Shown here one piece after another: positions 1-8,751 of a stretch of DNA of 34,549 nucleotides. The position numbers and the translations under genes are program-made. The notes under the pieces were generated by a model. It was not told the DNA's origin, did no database searches, and saw only the letters and a list, made by a program, of their open reading frames with translations. Every line of letters begins with the position of its first letter. Position 1 is the first letter of the stretch. The stretch comes from Bacteroidales bacterium. Its GTDB lineage: Bacteria; Bacteroidota; Bacteroidia; Bacteroidales; Bacteroidaceae. The DNA is taken from contig SUXN01000031.1 in NCBI GenBank assembly GCA_015060965.1, positions 1 to 34,549 on the forward strand, written 5' to 3'.

Positions 1-29
1 GGCTTTGCCCGAAAAATGACAAAACAACG

Positions 30-153
30 TTTTGTTATCGGTGAGTTCATTAGTGTAACAATGAACGAACCAATGCTTTTTTGTTTTGTTATCGGTGAGT
101 TCATTAGTGTAACAATGAACGAACCAATGCTCTTTTGTTTTGTTATCGACGAG
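30..153. repeat. 54-bp tandem repeat, about 2.3 copies
   Basis: Units begin at 30, 84 and 138, a strict 54-base period; the third is truncated at about 153. Each unit starts TTTTGTTATCG and contains GTTCATT ... AATGAAC, able to form a 7-bp stem. The period is a multiple of three, so an open frame runs through it, but nothing else suggests coding. A longer relative lies in reverse orientation near 3441-3535, so this is a member of an interspersed family. The rest of 1-330 holds a GC-rich inverted repeat near 210-230 (CCTCC ... GGAGG) and, at 311-328, the end motif CAACATCTATATTATT seen on elements at 11411-11661 and 12978-13158. I see no gene in 1-330. Confidence 0.85.
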
Positions 154-416
154 TTTTGCAGCAACAGGTCAAACGTAGCACTCCCACCCCTCCGCCAGTA
201 AACTGGCACCTCCCCTCAGGCAGAGGAGGAGTTTAGGTTATGCCGTTTGGGTTGCGAAAAGCAAAACGAGTCAATGACAGTGCAAATATAGAATGGCATG
301 ATACGTTTTGGACAACATCTATATTATTACTAAAAAAATAATAACAAACCAGCCCAAATAGCCGATTTGTCATTATCTGAATTTACCTACAAGGTAAACT
401 AATCTGCATTTTAATC

Positions 417-442
417 AACCTCTTGCCACAAGGCAAAAGGTT
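417..442 (-). terminator. Hairpin downstream of the small lipoprotein gene
   Basis: AACCT-c-TTGCC and GGCAA-a-AGGTT form an interrupted 10-bp stem with a 4-base loop, 24 bases past the stop codon of the leftward gene. The run of T on the minus strand is weak, so termination is inferred from position and shape. Confidence 0.5.
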
Positions 443-465
443 GGACGTACCTTAAAGGAATACGA

Positions 466-690
466 TTACTTTGCAGGCTCTGCAGGGATAACCTCTGTAG
501 CAACCTCACCAGTGTTCTCTGCAGAAGGAGCAGCAGCAGGAAGAACCTCAGTAGCAGCAGCAGGAACGATGTCTGTTGCAACAATTGAATCACAGCAAGC
601 AGCCTTGTCACACTGAGCCTCAGCAGCCTTGTTACCACCACAAGAAACCATTGCAAGAGCCATAACGGCTACAAACATAATCTTCTTCAT
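466..690 (-). CDS. Small lipoprotein, Ala/Pro/Glu-rich
   Basis: This 74-residue protein has a short basic start (MKK), a hydrophobic stretch and a lipobox ending AMVSC, so signal peptidase II should cleave before Cys17 and the protein should be anchored by lipid in the envelope. The mature part is low-complexity, rich in Ala, Glu, Pro and Thr, with a loosely repeated TE/TD-[IV]-x-PA motif and two paired cysteines (ACC). No enzyme domain is visible and I do not recognise a family beyond small Bacteroidales lipoproteins. The gene stands alone, with its own promoter at 767-799 and a hairpin after the stop. An overlapping frame at 411-656 is a shadow caused by biased composition. Confidence 0.8.
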   Translation of the reverse strand: MKKIMFVAVMALAMVSCGGNKAAEAQCDKAACCDSIVATDIVPAAATEVLPAAAPSAENTGEVATEVIPAEPAK

Positions 691-766
691 AACAACATTA
701 AATATTTATAAATTATGCCTACTCCCTTTTTAGCGTTTCGGCAAACCTCTTTCCTTAAAACGTCTG

Positions 767-799
767 CAAAGGTACTACATTTTATTTATTATTTGCAAA
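767..799 (-). promoter_or_regulatory. Bacteroides-type promoter of the small lipoprotein
   Basis: On the minus strand TTTG (796-799) is followed after 21 bases by TACCTTTG (767-774), matching the TTTG / TAnnTTTG consensus. Transcription would start near 760, giving a leader of about 70 bases. Confidence 0.75.
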
Positions 800-990
800 C
801 TTTTTGAAAATTTTATCTATCATTTCGTAAAAAAAATGGCAAATATGTCATTTAACCCCATCAAAGCAGGCAAAATCACACCTATTTCCCTATAAAACAG
901 AACAAAGCTGAGTATCGGGCAACAAATTGAGTTTGTTTTTTCAGATAGACAAGATTAACTGTGCGACACCCTATATTTTAATATCCTTTA

Positions 991-1022
991 ATTGCATATA
1001 AATATATTTATGAGTAAATTTG
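991..1022 (+). promoter_or_regulatory. Bacteroides-type promoter of the S9 peptidase
   Basis: ATTG (991-994), a 20-base spacer, then TAAATTTG (1015-1022), a full match to the TAnnTTTG -7 element. A start near 1029 would give a leader of about 80 bases to the ATG at 1108. Confidence 0.7.
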
Positions 1023-1107
1023 CAACAATTTTGCATAGAATGCATAAGTATGCATATTGATGCAAAAACACATTAAGCAGACGACAAAACCAAAAGAAAA
1101 AAATAAT

Positions 1108-3249
1108 ATGAAAAGAATTTCAGCAATTATGGCAGCAATGACAATCTCCGGCATGGCCCTTACCGGTTGCACCGGAAACGAAGCCCCGCAGCAGGAGCAG
1201 AGTGCCCCCATAGGCAAGTCCGACATAAAGATAGAGGGCGGACTGATGACACCCGAAGCCCTTTGGGCCATGGGACGCATAGGCGAGGTAAGCGTATCAC
1301 CCGACGGAAAGAGCATCGTATATGGTGTTAGCTACTACAGTGTAGAGAAGAACAAGAGCCACCACACTCTTCACATAATGAATGCTGACGGCAGCAGCAA
1401 GACACTGCTCACCACGACTGCGGCAAACGAGAGCAGTGCAGCCTGGATAAAAGGCGGAAGCAAGATTGCGTTCCTCTCAAACGAGGGCGGCAGCAGCCAG
1501 GTGTGGGAGATGAACCCTGACGGCACAGAGCGCAAGCAGCTCACCAAAGACGCCACAGACATCGAGGGCTTCCTCTTCTCACCCGATGAAAGCAAGGTGG
1601 TACTCATAAAGCGCATAAAGATCAAGCCCACAACAGCCGACATCCATCCCGACCTTCCCGAAGCAAAGGGCTTTGTAGTGGATGACCTGATGTACAAGCA
1701 TTGGGACGAGTGGCTCAACGACGCTCCGCACCCATTCATCGCTGACTTCGACGGCAGCGCCATCAATGAGGGCAAAGATCTGCTCGAAGGTACAATTTAT
1801 GACTGTCCTAACCGCCCGTTCGGCGGCGTGGAGCAGTTTGCATGGAGCAACGACAGCAAAAAGTTCGCTTACTCATGCAACAAGAAGAGCGGTCGCGACT
1901 ACACAGTGAGCACCGACACCGACATTTATCTCTATGACCTCGAGAGCGGAAATACCGAGAACCTTTGCAAGCCCGATGCCGCACGCTCGAACTACGGATA
2001 TGACACAGCGCCCCAGTTCTCTCCCGACGGCAAGAGCATCGCTTGGCTCAGCATGGAGCACGACGGTTACGAGAGCGACCTCAACCGTCTTTGCGTGATG
2101 GACCTTGCTACTGGCGAGCGCAAATATATCACCGAGAAGCCCAACGGCGAGAAAGAGGCTATTTTCGACAGTAATGTCGACAGCTACTGCTGGGCTCCTG
2201 ACAGCAAGAGCCTCTACTTCACAGGCACATGGCACGGCACCACACAGGTGTACAACATAACGACAGAGAGCAAGCTCACAAAGATGACCGAAGGAGACCA
2301 TGACTACAATTCGGTTGCCATGCTTGGCGAGAACAGCCTTATCATGACACGCGTATCTATGAGTGCTCCTGCCGACATATACGCAATGGAAGCAAAGGCC
2401 GGTGCAGAGGTCAAACAGCTCACCCAGGAGAACAAGCACATCCTTGACCAGATTGCAATAGGCAAGGTTGAGGCACGCTGGTGCAAGAGCGTCGACGGCA
2501 AGGACCTCCACTCATGGGTAATATACCCTCCTCACTTCGACCCTGCAAAGAAATACCCCACCCTGCTCTTCTGCGAGGGCGGCCCCCAGTCACCGGTGAG
2601 CCAGTTCTGGAGCTACCGCTGGAACTTCCAGATTATGGCAGCCAACGGATATATCATAATCGCTCCCAACCGCCGCGGACTCCCCGGCTTCGGGCACGCA
2701 TGGAACTGGGAAATCAGCACCAACTACGGCGGCAACTGCATGAGCGATCTGCTGACAGCCATCGACGACATCTCAAAAGAGCCATACGTCGACACCGACC
2801 GCTTGGGTTGCGTGGGTGCAAGTTTCGGCGGATATTCATCAATGTGGCTTGCAGGCCACCACGAGAAGCGTTTCAAGGCATTCATCGCACACGACGGCTT
2901 CTTCAACATGGAGCAGCAGTACTATGAGACCGAAGAGAGCTGGTTCCCCAACTGGGACCTCGGCGGTGCGCCATACGAGCAGACCGAAGAGGTAAAGCGC
3001 TCATACGCCAACTCACCTCACAGGTTCGTGGACAAGTGGGACACCCCGATACTCCTTATCCACGGCGACCGCGACTACCGCATTCTCTCGTCACAGTCAA
3101 TGGCAGCCTTCAACGCTGCACGCCTCAAGGGCATCCCGGCACAGCTGTTGCTTTTCCCCGATGAGAACCACTGGGTACTGAAACCACAGAACGGCATCCT
3201 GTGGCAGCGCACATTCTTCGCATGGCTCGACAAATGGCTCAAAGAATAA
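1108..3249 (+). CDS. S9 family (prolyl oligopeptidase-type) serine peptidase, lipoprotein
   Basis: A 713-residue secreted peptidase, expected to cut short peptides from the envelope side. The ATG at 1108 is chosen over one at 1057 because only it places a clean signal directly at the N-terminus: MKR, a hydrophobic core, then a lipobox ending ALTGC with Cys21. Residues about 45-450 hold repeated PD40/WD40-like blades (SPDGKSIVYG, SPDESKVVLI, SPDGKSIAWL, APDSKSLYFT), the propeller that filters substrates in this family. The C-terminal alpha/beta hydrolase carries the triad: Ser572 in GASFGGYS, Asp656 in HGDRD, His688 in ENHWV. Exact specificity (dipeptidyl, oligopeptidase or acylaminoacyl) cannot be read off. 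A 99-bp tandem duplication begins inside its last four codons and copies the 3' end downstream. Confidence 0.93.
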   Translation: MKRISAIMAAMTISGMALTGCTGNEAPQQEQSAPIGKSDIKIEGGLMTPEALWAMGRIGEVSVSPDGKSIVYGVSYYSVEKNKSHHTLHIMNADGSSKTLLTTTAANESSAAWIKGGSKIAFLSNEGGSSQVWEMNPDGTERKQLTKDATDIEGFLFSPDESKVVLIKRIKIKPTTADIHPDLPEAKGFVVDDLMYKHWDEWLNDAPHPFIADFDGSAINEGKDLLEGTIYDCPNRPFGGVEQFAWSNDSKKFAYSCNKKSGRDYTVSTDTDIYLYDLESGNTENLCKPDAARSNYGYDTAPQFSPDGKSIAWLSMEHDGYESDLNRLCVMDLATGERKYITEKPNGEKEAIFDSNVDSYCWAPDSKSLYFTGTWHGTTQVYNITTESKLTKMTEGDHDYNSVAMLGENSLIMTRVSMSAPADIYAMEAKAGAEVKQLTQENKHILDQIAIGKVEARWCKSVDGKDLHSWVIYPPHFDPAKKYPTLLFCEGGPQSPVSQFWSYRWNFQIMAANGYIIIAPNRRGLPGFGHAWNWEISTNYGGNCMSDLLTAIDDISKEPYVDTDRLGCVGASFGGYSSMWLAGHHEKRFKAFIAHDGFFNMEQQYYETEESWFPNWDLGGAPYEQTEEVKRSYANSPHRFVDKWDTPILLIHGDRDYRILSSQSMAAFNAARLKGIPAQLLLFPDENHWVLKPQNGILWQRTFFAWLDKWLKE

Positions 3250-3402
3250 TTCGATAAGCCTTGCAGCAATTAGTCGCGGGTAGTGCCGATGAAATTGGCA
3301 CCACGCGGGTTGCGGAAAGCAAGGCTTGTCAAATGGCTCAAAGAATAATTCGATAAGCCTTGAAGCAATTAGTCGCGGGTAGTGCCGATAAAATTGGCAC
3401 CA
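3231..3402. repeat. 99-bp tandem duplication spanning the stop of the S9 peptidase
   Basis: CAAATGGCTCAAAGAATAAT occurs at 3231 and again at 3330. The copies are nearly identical (two differences) until the second ends near 3402. The unit contains the last codons and stop of the peptidase plus a hairpin with GTGCC ... GGCAC. Only the first copy is in frame with the gene. Confidence 0.9.
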
Positions 3403-3440
3403 AAGAAGTAAGAGGCTGTCTCAATATTTGCAAGGTCATT

Positions 3441-3535
3441 GGCTCGTTCATCCTTTAGCGGCCCGCACGGCATGAGTTTAACCCATGCAGCGTGCGACCA
3501 ACCGCTAATGAACTCGCCGATAACAAAACTAAAGT
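3441..3535. repeat. Interspersed palindromic repeat, extended form
   Basis: The right part is the reverse complement of the 54-bp unit at 30-153 (TTTTGTTATCG, then GAGTTCATTAG). Here the short loop is replaced by a longer arm: TAGCGG (3456-3461) pairs with CCGCTA (3502-3507), and within it CGCACG-GCATG (3464-3474) pairs with CATGC-ag-CGTGCG (3484-3496). The arm at 3538-3565 follows directly. I see no gene in 3250-3629. Confidence 0.7.
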
Positions 3536-3537
3536 TT

Positions 3538-3565
3538 TGTCATTCTGAGCGCAGCGAAGAATCTC
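3538..3565 (+). repeat. Single TGTCAT...ATCTC hairpin arm
   Basis: TGTCATTCTGAG ... GAAGAATCTC. ATTCT pairs with AGAAT. This is a lone copy of the arm that occurs in inverted pairs elsewhere in the window; its stem triplet (TCT/AGA) differs from the others yet still pairs. Confidence 0.7.
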
Positions 3566-3629
3566 AACCAACGCCTTTTCGCCCCTTTTAGCCCTTAATT
3601 TTTAAAAAAAACAACAATCAAATAACACT

Positions 3630-5141
3630 ATGACAACAACACAAAAATTACAGAAAAGACTGAACGATTCCAAGGCAGCACGTTGGACCGCGCTGATTAT
3701 CGTTTCGTTCACAATGATGATGGCCTACTTCTTCACCGACGTGATGGGCCCGCTCGAGGCACCCCTCACTACAAAGGGTAAGCTCGTATATTTTGACAAC
3801 GGCACATACCTGTCGGCCGACTCGCTGATGAAGGTAAGCACAACAGCCATTGCATCGGAAGATGATATTACAGTAGGCAACGAGTACACAATCAACAACG
3901 CAGGCACAGAAGAGACCGTAAAGGTTGACTCAACCATCAACGGCCTTGGTTGGGGAAGCGATGACTACGGAGTATTCTCAGGCGCATACGGTTATATCAA
4001 CGTGTTCCTGCTCATGCTCTTCTTCGGAGGTATCATCCTTGACAAGATGGGAGTACGCTTCACTGGTCTCATGAGTACAGCACTCATGTTCGCCGGTGCA
4101 GCTATCAAGTGGTATGCAGTAAACAGCACATTCACAGGCGAGATTGTAGGCCTCCCGACACAGGTTGCTGTAGCTTGCCTTGGCTTCGCCATCTACGGCA
4201 TGGGTTGCGAGATTGCAGGTATCACCGTGACAAAGGTCATCGCAAAGTGGTTCACCGGTCACGAACTTGCACTTGCAATGGGATTGCAGGTAGCCCTTGC
4301 ACGTGTGGGTACAGCATGTGCGCTCTTCTTCGCACTGCCCCTTGCACAGTACTTCGGCATTGTATCGGCACCCGTGATGATAGGTGCATCGGCATTGTGC
4401 ATCGGTATGCTCTCATACATCGTATACAGCGTAATGGACAAGAAGCTTGATGCATCGGCAACAGCTACTGACGGTGCAGCAGAGAGCGAGGAGCAGTTCA
4501 AGATGAGTGACCTGAAGCTCATCTTCTGCAACAAGGGCTTCTGGCTCATCACACTGCTCTGCCTCATGTTCTACTCGGCAGTGTTCCCGTTCCTGAAGTT
4601 CGCAACCAACCTGATGATTATCAAGTACAATGTAAGCCCCGACGTTGCAGGTATGATTCCGGGCCTGTTGCCTTTCGGAACAATCCTGCTGACACCGCTG
4701 TTCGGTTCAATGTATGACAAGATGGGCAAGGGCGCTACCCTCATGCTCATAGGCTCTACACTGCTTACAATTGTACATGTTTTGTTTGCGCTGCCCGTGA
4801 TGAACATCTGGTGGTTCGCAGTGATTGTGATGATACTGCTCGGTATCGCATTCTCTCTTGTACCATCGGCAATGTGGCCATCGGTACCCAAGATTATCCC
4901 TATGAAGCAATTGGGCTCGGCATACGCCATCATATTCTACATACAGAACATCGGCCTGTCAATGGTTCCAGTGCTCATCGGTAACGTCATCCAGAGCTGC
5001 ACCTCTAACGGCACGACAGACTACACCCTTCCAATGGCAATCTTCGCCGGATTCGGTGTAATAGCAGTGATTATCTCATTGCTGTTGCTGAAGGCCGACA
5101 AGAAGTACAACTACGGTCTTGAGCAGAAGAACGAGAAGTAA
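3630..5141 (+). CDS. Major facilitator superfamily transporter
   Basis: A 503-residue inner-membrane carrier with about twelve hydrophobic segments. Motif A of the family is present after helix 2 as GGIILDKMGVRFTG, and a similar GSMYDKMGKG lies at the start of the second half. Unusually, about 70 polar residues (roughly 45-115) separate helix 1 from helix 2, which would form an extra periplasmic domain. The central loop between halves is acidic (about residues 275-290). Substrate is not evident. The peptidase just upstream on the same strand suggests peptide uptake, but 380 bases of repeats lie between them, so co-transcription is uncertain and this is only inference. The start is the first ATG after an A-rich leader. 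Confidence 0.88.
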   Translation: MTTTQKLQKRLNDSKAARWTALIIVSFTMMMAYFFTDVMGPLEAPLTTKGKLVYFDNGTYLSADSLMKVSTTAIASEDDITVGNEYTINNAGTEETVKVDSTINGLGWGSDDYGVFSGAYGYINVFLLMLFFGGIILDKMGVRFTGLMSTALMFAGAAIKWYAVNSTFTGEIVGLPTQVAVACLGFAIYGMGCEIAGITVTKVIAKWFTGHELALAMGLQVALARVGTACALFFALPLAQYFGIVSAPVMIGASALCIGMLSYIVYSVMDKKLDASATATDGAAESEEQFKMSDLKLIFCNKGFWLITLLCLMFYSAVFPFLKFATNLMIIKYNVSPDVAGMIPGLLPFGTILLTPLFGSMYDKMGKGATLMLIGSTLLTIVHVLFALPVMNIWWFAVIVMILLGIAFSLVPSAMWPSVPKIIPMKQLGSAYAIIFYIQNIGLSMVPVLIGNVIQSCTSNGTTDYTLPMAIFAGFGVIAVIISLLLLKADKKYNYGLEQKNEK

Positions 5142-5162
5142 AATCCTCGAAATAATACACCT

Positions 5163-5204
5163 AAAGGAGCCGTGTCAAAATGCAATTTCTGACACGGCTC
5201 CTTT
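5163..5204 (+). terminator. Strong hairpin terminator after the MFS gene
   Basis: AAAGGAGCCGTGTCA (5163-5177) and TGACACGGCTCCTTT (5190-5204) are perfect complements, 15 bp, with a 12-base loop, 21 bases after the stop codon. Confidence 0.85.
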
Positions 5205-5240
5205 GGGTTTACAAGAAATGGCAAGTTCGCGATTTATAAA

Positions 5241-5464
5241 AACGTAAGTTCGATATAAGCTAAATCAAATCGCAAACCTGTCATCCCGACAGAGCGTAGC
5301 GACGAGGGATCTCTGAATCCGCGAATAATGAGATTTTTTCGGGCAAAGCCCTCAACAACACGTCTCACACAAGGTTGACTTTGGCCCCTACGGGCGTCGA
5401 TCTTCGATTCGGAATGACAAAATACGCTAAATTTTAGTATAAATTCTTATATCGAACTCACGTT
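5241..5464. repeat. 224-bp element with 19-bp terminal inverted repeats
   Basis: Left end AACGTAAGTTCGATATAAG (5241-5259); right end is its reverse complement with one difference (5446-5464). Inside are two TGTCAT arms in opposite orientation: 5279-5313 (ATCCC/GGGAT stem) and one ending at 5419, which contains a GACGCCCG-type insert also found at 13038-13060. No coding frame is apparent. The rest of 5205-5606 holds only this element and the hairpin at 5471-5564. Confidence 0.8.
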
Positions 5465-5470
5465 AAAAAT

Positions 5471-5564
5471 GGTACACCGCATGCAGGATGTTCCTTAATC
5501 AATATTTTTTTCTACGTTTATGCACCTTCGCGGCAGGAGTTACAGAACATTGCATGCGGCGTAC
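5471..5564 (-). terminator. Long hairpin at the 3' end of the export operon
   Basis: GGTAC-a-CCGCATGCA (5471-5485) pairs with TGCATGCGG-c-GTACC (5551-5564), and the stem extends inward through ATGTTC/GAACAT. On the minus strand it follows the last permease gene (stop at 5607). A second small stem CAGCCGGG/CCCGGCTG lies at 5569-5595. A terminal T-run is absent, so it may protect the 3' end as much as terminate. Confidence 0.55.
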
Positions 5565-5606
5565 CCGGCAGCCGGGAGAACCACCAACCCGGCTGTTTGT
5601 TTTATC

Positions 5607-8021
5607 TTACTCTTTTGCTATAATGTCAGCCGGTTGCAGCCTCATCATCTTGCGTATGTGTACGCCCACGACAAGCGCTACCACAAGCGAGACAATTGAA
5701 ATACTCATTATAATAGGTATTACAGGCGAAACAAGTTCCCTTGGAATACCCTGCTGCATTCCCCACTCCTGCAACAGCGTGTTGAAGATTACCATCAGAG
5801 GCATGCTCATCACGCTTGCCACGGCTACAAGCCACACATACAGGCGTGCGAAGAAAGCAACCACATCCTTTCTCTTTGCACCGTGGACCTTACGCACGGC
5901 AATCTCCTTCTGGCGCGAGCGCGTATCGAGCGATATCGAGCTCCATATCCCCATGAAGCATATCACGAAGCATATGGCCGAGAGTATCCATGCACCGTAC
6001 TCCATATTATTAAGAAGGAAGAGTTCCTTTGTCATCTCCTCGTGCAGGTTCATCACCGTCGGTTTTACAGGTTCGGGGTTTATGCGCCGCATAACATCCT
6101 CGAGTTCCGTGAACACCCTGTCATACTCCCCCTCCTCGGGCACTATTATGAACTGCGTAAAGTAGTTGCCATCGTAACCAAGTTCTACAATACAGTTTGT
6201 CTGGAAGCTGCTGTTGTTTTCCATGTAAGGCAGGACCGGGAATGTTCCGCCTATCGGGAAGGCATGGCGGCTGCGCACAAGCAGCGACCCGTTGTCCGTT
6301 AATCCCAGGCGGCTGAGCCTGCTGTAGAGCGAATCGCTCAGCAACATGCAGTTGTTGCGTTGCCCGGGTGGCAAGAACCATTTTATCGGGCGTTGCCAGA
6401 AGTCGAGAATTGCAGTATCGCTCACCTGGAGTGTGGTAAAGAAAGGGGAACGTATAGAAACCTTCTCGGCCTCCACATTATCGAGTCCCTCCAGTTGAGT
6501 ATAATCCCTGTTGATTTTTATATATTGCTTTATGCCTTTTGGGCCTGTCTGCAAATATTCAAGAAACTGCCGCGAATCGGTATCGGAAATGGAGGGTTGC
6601 ACACTGATGCACTCTGCATAGAAAGCATCATTTTCAGGAACATTGCACTGTTTCTCCATAAGCCCTATAAAATGTGACAATGCCAAAGTAGAGCCAAGGA
6701 ACAGAATGCTTATGAACAGTTGCAGACCCAGCATGCCGTTGCGCAGTGTGTGCCTGCGGCTGCGGTGCATCTGTGCGGCCATTGCCTGACGGGAGTGCAG
6801 CATTCCCTTGGCATTGCACCACACCACAACTGCACAGAGAATGGTGACAGCCACTGCTATGAACATAATGCTTGCGTTTATACCGTCTATTCTCCACCCG
6901 AACTCATCAAGGAAGCCGGCGAGATATTCACCTGCATAGCCGGCGAGCATGTTGCCAAGCAGTAAAGCAAGCATAAAGGCCATGACTATTGTCAGCACCA
7001 TCTCGGTGAAGAACAGCCTCATGATACTCCTGCCTTTGGCACCGTGTACCCTGCGCAACGACACCTCGCGCCGACGCATACGGAAGAGCTGCAGCTGCAT
7101 CTTCAGGAACCCTATGAGGGCAGCCACAAGAATAAGCGAACTTGTAAGATAGACAATTGTACGCACCCTCAATAAGTTGGTCCTTTTCTCGGTGAATACA
7201 AAATCAAGGCTCTCTATCCGGGTGCTTATCCCCAGAGGTTCAAGGCGGCGGTCGGCCTCTTTGCGCACCTGCTCGGGCGACTGTCCCTCGGCAAGCAACA
7301 TCAGGTAACAGGCAATGTACCCATGTTCGTTCTCCTCTTTGGTTATGTATATGGCATTGGTTACACCGTCATTCAGTTGTCCGGCCCTGTAGACATCGCG
7401 TATAGTAAAGGTCATCCACGTCATGTCATTCCACAAAGAGACCTTGCACCCTACGGGATTCTTGTCACCATACACCTGCCTTGCAATCATTTCGCTTATG
7501 ACAGCCTCATCCTTCTTCAGCACCGGGACCTTTTCCCCTGTAAGGGCCGAACGTATGGCATGGAAGTTCAGATTCTCACCCTCTACGGCAAAGAAATCGC
7601 TCGGCCGTGTCCTTGTTGTAGAATCGGGCATCGTAAAGGTCATGTCACTGCCACGCATCAATCCCCCGACAAAATAGTTATGGAGCATCTTCTCTACACC
7701 GGGCAGTGCGCCACCGGCATTCAGCGCTGCATCCATTTCGGGAGTAACCGTGATGGAATTGCTGATGAATTCGAGCACGAGTTCCGCATTCGGTGCACTT
7801 TCATTGCCCACTGTCATCTTTTCATCGTAGAGGCACATCACATAGCAACGGTCATAATAGGATTCCTTTGCAATGGATGGAGGCCCAAGGTGCTTTAAGA
7901 CAAAGTGCGTGGCAGCAAGGGTCACGATACCCACCGCAAGCGCAACAATGCTTACAATGTTCTGTGTCTTGTATTTCATAAGGTTGCGCCAGGCAACCTT
8001 GAGATTATGCAGTATCATCAT
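5607..8021 (-). CDS. ABC transporter permease, MacB/FtsX-type (last gene of export operon)
   Basis: An 804-residue inner-membrane protein in the MacB architecture. An N-terminal helix (about 22-43) follows the conserved start WRNLMKYKTQN; a periplasmic domain of about 240 residues precedes three helices (about 289-405). A fifth helix (about 432-455), a second periplasmic domain (about 456-680) and three closing helices follow. Both halves carry the FtsX signature before a helix: RREVSLRRVHGAKG and QKEIAVRKVHGAKR. It has no nucleotide-binding domain and should use the ATPase encoded 11 bases upstream. It is paralogous to the permease at 8918-11368. Two adjacent ATGs make the start ambiguous by one codon. 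Likely role: driving export of a drug, peptide or lipid with the HlyD- and TolC-like proteins; substrate unknown. Confidence 0.9.
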   Translation of the reverse strand: MMILHNLKVAWRNLMKYKTQNIVSIVALAVGIVTLAATHFVLKHLGPPSIAKESYYDRCYVMCLYDEKMTVGNESAPNAELVLEFISNSITVTPEMDAALNAGGALPGVEKMLHNYFVGGLMRGSDMTFTMPDSTTRTRPSDFFAVEGENLNFHAIRSALTGEKVPVLKKDEAVISEMIARQVYGDKNPVGCKVSLWNDMTWMTFTIRDVYRAGQLNDGVTNAIYITKEENEHGYIACYLMLLAEGQSPEQVRKEADRRLEPLGISTRIESLDFVFTEKRTNLLRVRTIVYLTSSLILVAALIGFLKMQLQLFRMRRREVSLRRVHGAKGRSIMRLFFTEMVLTIVMAFMLALLLGNMLAGYAGEYLAGFLDEFGWRIDGINASIMFIAVAVTILCAVVVWCNAKGMLHSRQAMAAQMHRSRRHTLRNGMLGLQLFISILFLGSTLALSHFIGLMEKQCNVPENDAFYAECISVQPSISDTDSRQFLEYLQTGPKGIKQYIKINRDYTQLEGLDNVEAEKVSIRSPFFTTLQVSDTAILDFWQRPIKWFLPPGQRNNCMLLSDSLYSRLSRLGLTDNGSLLVRSRHAFPIGGTFPVLPYMENNSSFQTNCIVELGYDGNYFTQFIIVPEEGEYDRVFTELEDVMRRINPEPVKPTVMNLHEEMTKELFLLNNMEYGAWILSAICFVICFMGIWSSISLDTRSRQKEIAVRKVHGAKRKDVVAFFARLYVWLVAVASVMSMPLMVIFNTLLQEWGMQQGIPRELVSPVIPIIMSISIVSLVVALVVGVHIRKMMRLQPADIIAKE

Positions 8022-8032
8022 ATCAATATCAT

Positions 8033-8707
8033 TTACATCTCAACCTCGGATACAATCTCGCCGTCGAAGAGGTTAACCACTCTGTCGGCATAGTTCGCGT
8101 CGTGCTGCGAGTGTGTCACCATGATGATGGTTGTTCCCTCGTTGTGCAGTTCCTTCAGAAGTTCCATGACCTCCTTGCCGTGCTTGGAGTCGAGGTTACC
8201 AGTAGGCTCATCGGCAAGTATTATCTGCGGACGCGAGATTACCGCACGTGCTATTGCCACACGCTGCTGCTGTCCGCCCGAGAGCTGTGCAGGGAAATGC
8301 TGTGCACGGTGCGACATTGCCACACGCTCCACAACCTCGTTGACCAGACGGCGGCGCTCCTTCTTCGGTGTCCCCATGTAAAGAAGCGGAAGCTCCACAT
8401 TCTCGACCACGCTGAGCTCATCGATGAGATTGAAGCTCTGGAACACGAATCCTAAGCGGCCCTTACGCAGGTCGGTGCGGTCGTCCTCGCTCATGTGGCT
8501 CACATCCTTGCCATCGAGCATGTATGTGCCTTCACTCGGGTTGTCGAGCAGGCCAAGGATATTCAGCAGCGTTGATTTTCCGCATCCGCTGGGGCCCATG
8601 ATAGCCACGAACTCGCCTTTTTTCACTTCGAGATTAACATTCTGCAATGCCCATGTCTCAATCTCCTCGGTCTTGAATACTTTCTTGATGTTCTTTAGTG
8701 TAATCAT
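8033..8707 (-). CDS. ABC transporter ATP-binding protein, LolD/MacB type
   Basis: A 224-residue cytoplasmic ATPase with every expected motif: Walker [10 protein letters not shown] (about 39-47), signature [14 protein letters not shown], Walker [13 protein letters not shown] and H-loop VTHSQ. The length and the [13 protein letters not shown] and [16 protein letters not shown] segments fit the LolD/MacB/FtsE group that partners FtsX-type permeases. It is the only ATPase in the operon and lies between two permease genes, so it probably energises a heterodimer of the two. The downstream permease starts 11 bases later. The 210-base gap before it contains a palindromic repeat element. Confidence 0.95.
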   Translation of the reverse strand: MITLKNIKKVFKTEEIETWALQNVNLEVKKGEFVAIMGPSGCGKSTLLNILGLLDNPSEGTYMLDGKDVSHMSEDDRTDLRKGRLGFVFQSFNLIDELSVVENVELPLLYMGTPKKERRRLVNEVVERVAMSHRAQHFPAQLSGGQQQRVAIARAVISRPQIILADEPTGNLDSKHGKEVMELLKELHNEGTTIIMVTHSQHDANYADRVVNLFDGEIVSEVEM

Positions 8708-8751
8708 AATTCTGTTATTATTTAAGTTTATATGTTTTGTTTATTTATGGC

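Noticed and set aside
30-153. Possible CRISPR-like array
   Set aside because: The copies abut with no unique spacers, only 2.3 units are present, and no cas gene is in the window.
16-201. 61-residue open frame made of FVIGEF... repeats
   Set aside because: It is the translation of the 54-bp noncoding tandem repeat; the same DNA family occurs elsewhere in noncoding positions and the opposite orientation.
3410-3424. AGAGGCTGTCTCAA, resembling an insertion-sequence end or a half of a terminator
   Set aside because: No inverted partner or transposase is nearby.
5488-6165. 225-residue plus-strand frame
   Set aside because: It lies almost wholly opposite the ABC permease gene, whose family signatures are clear, and it has no recognisable domain.
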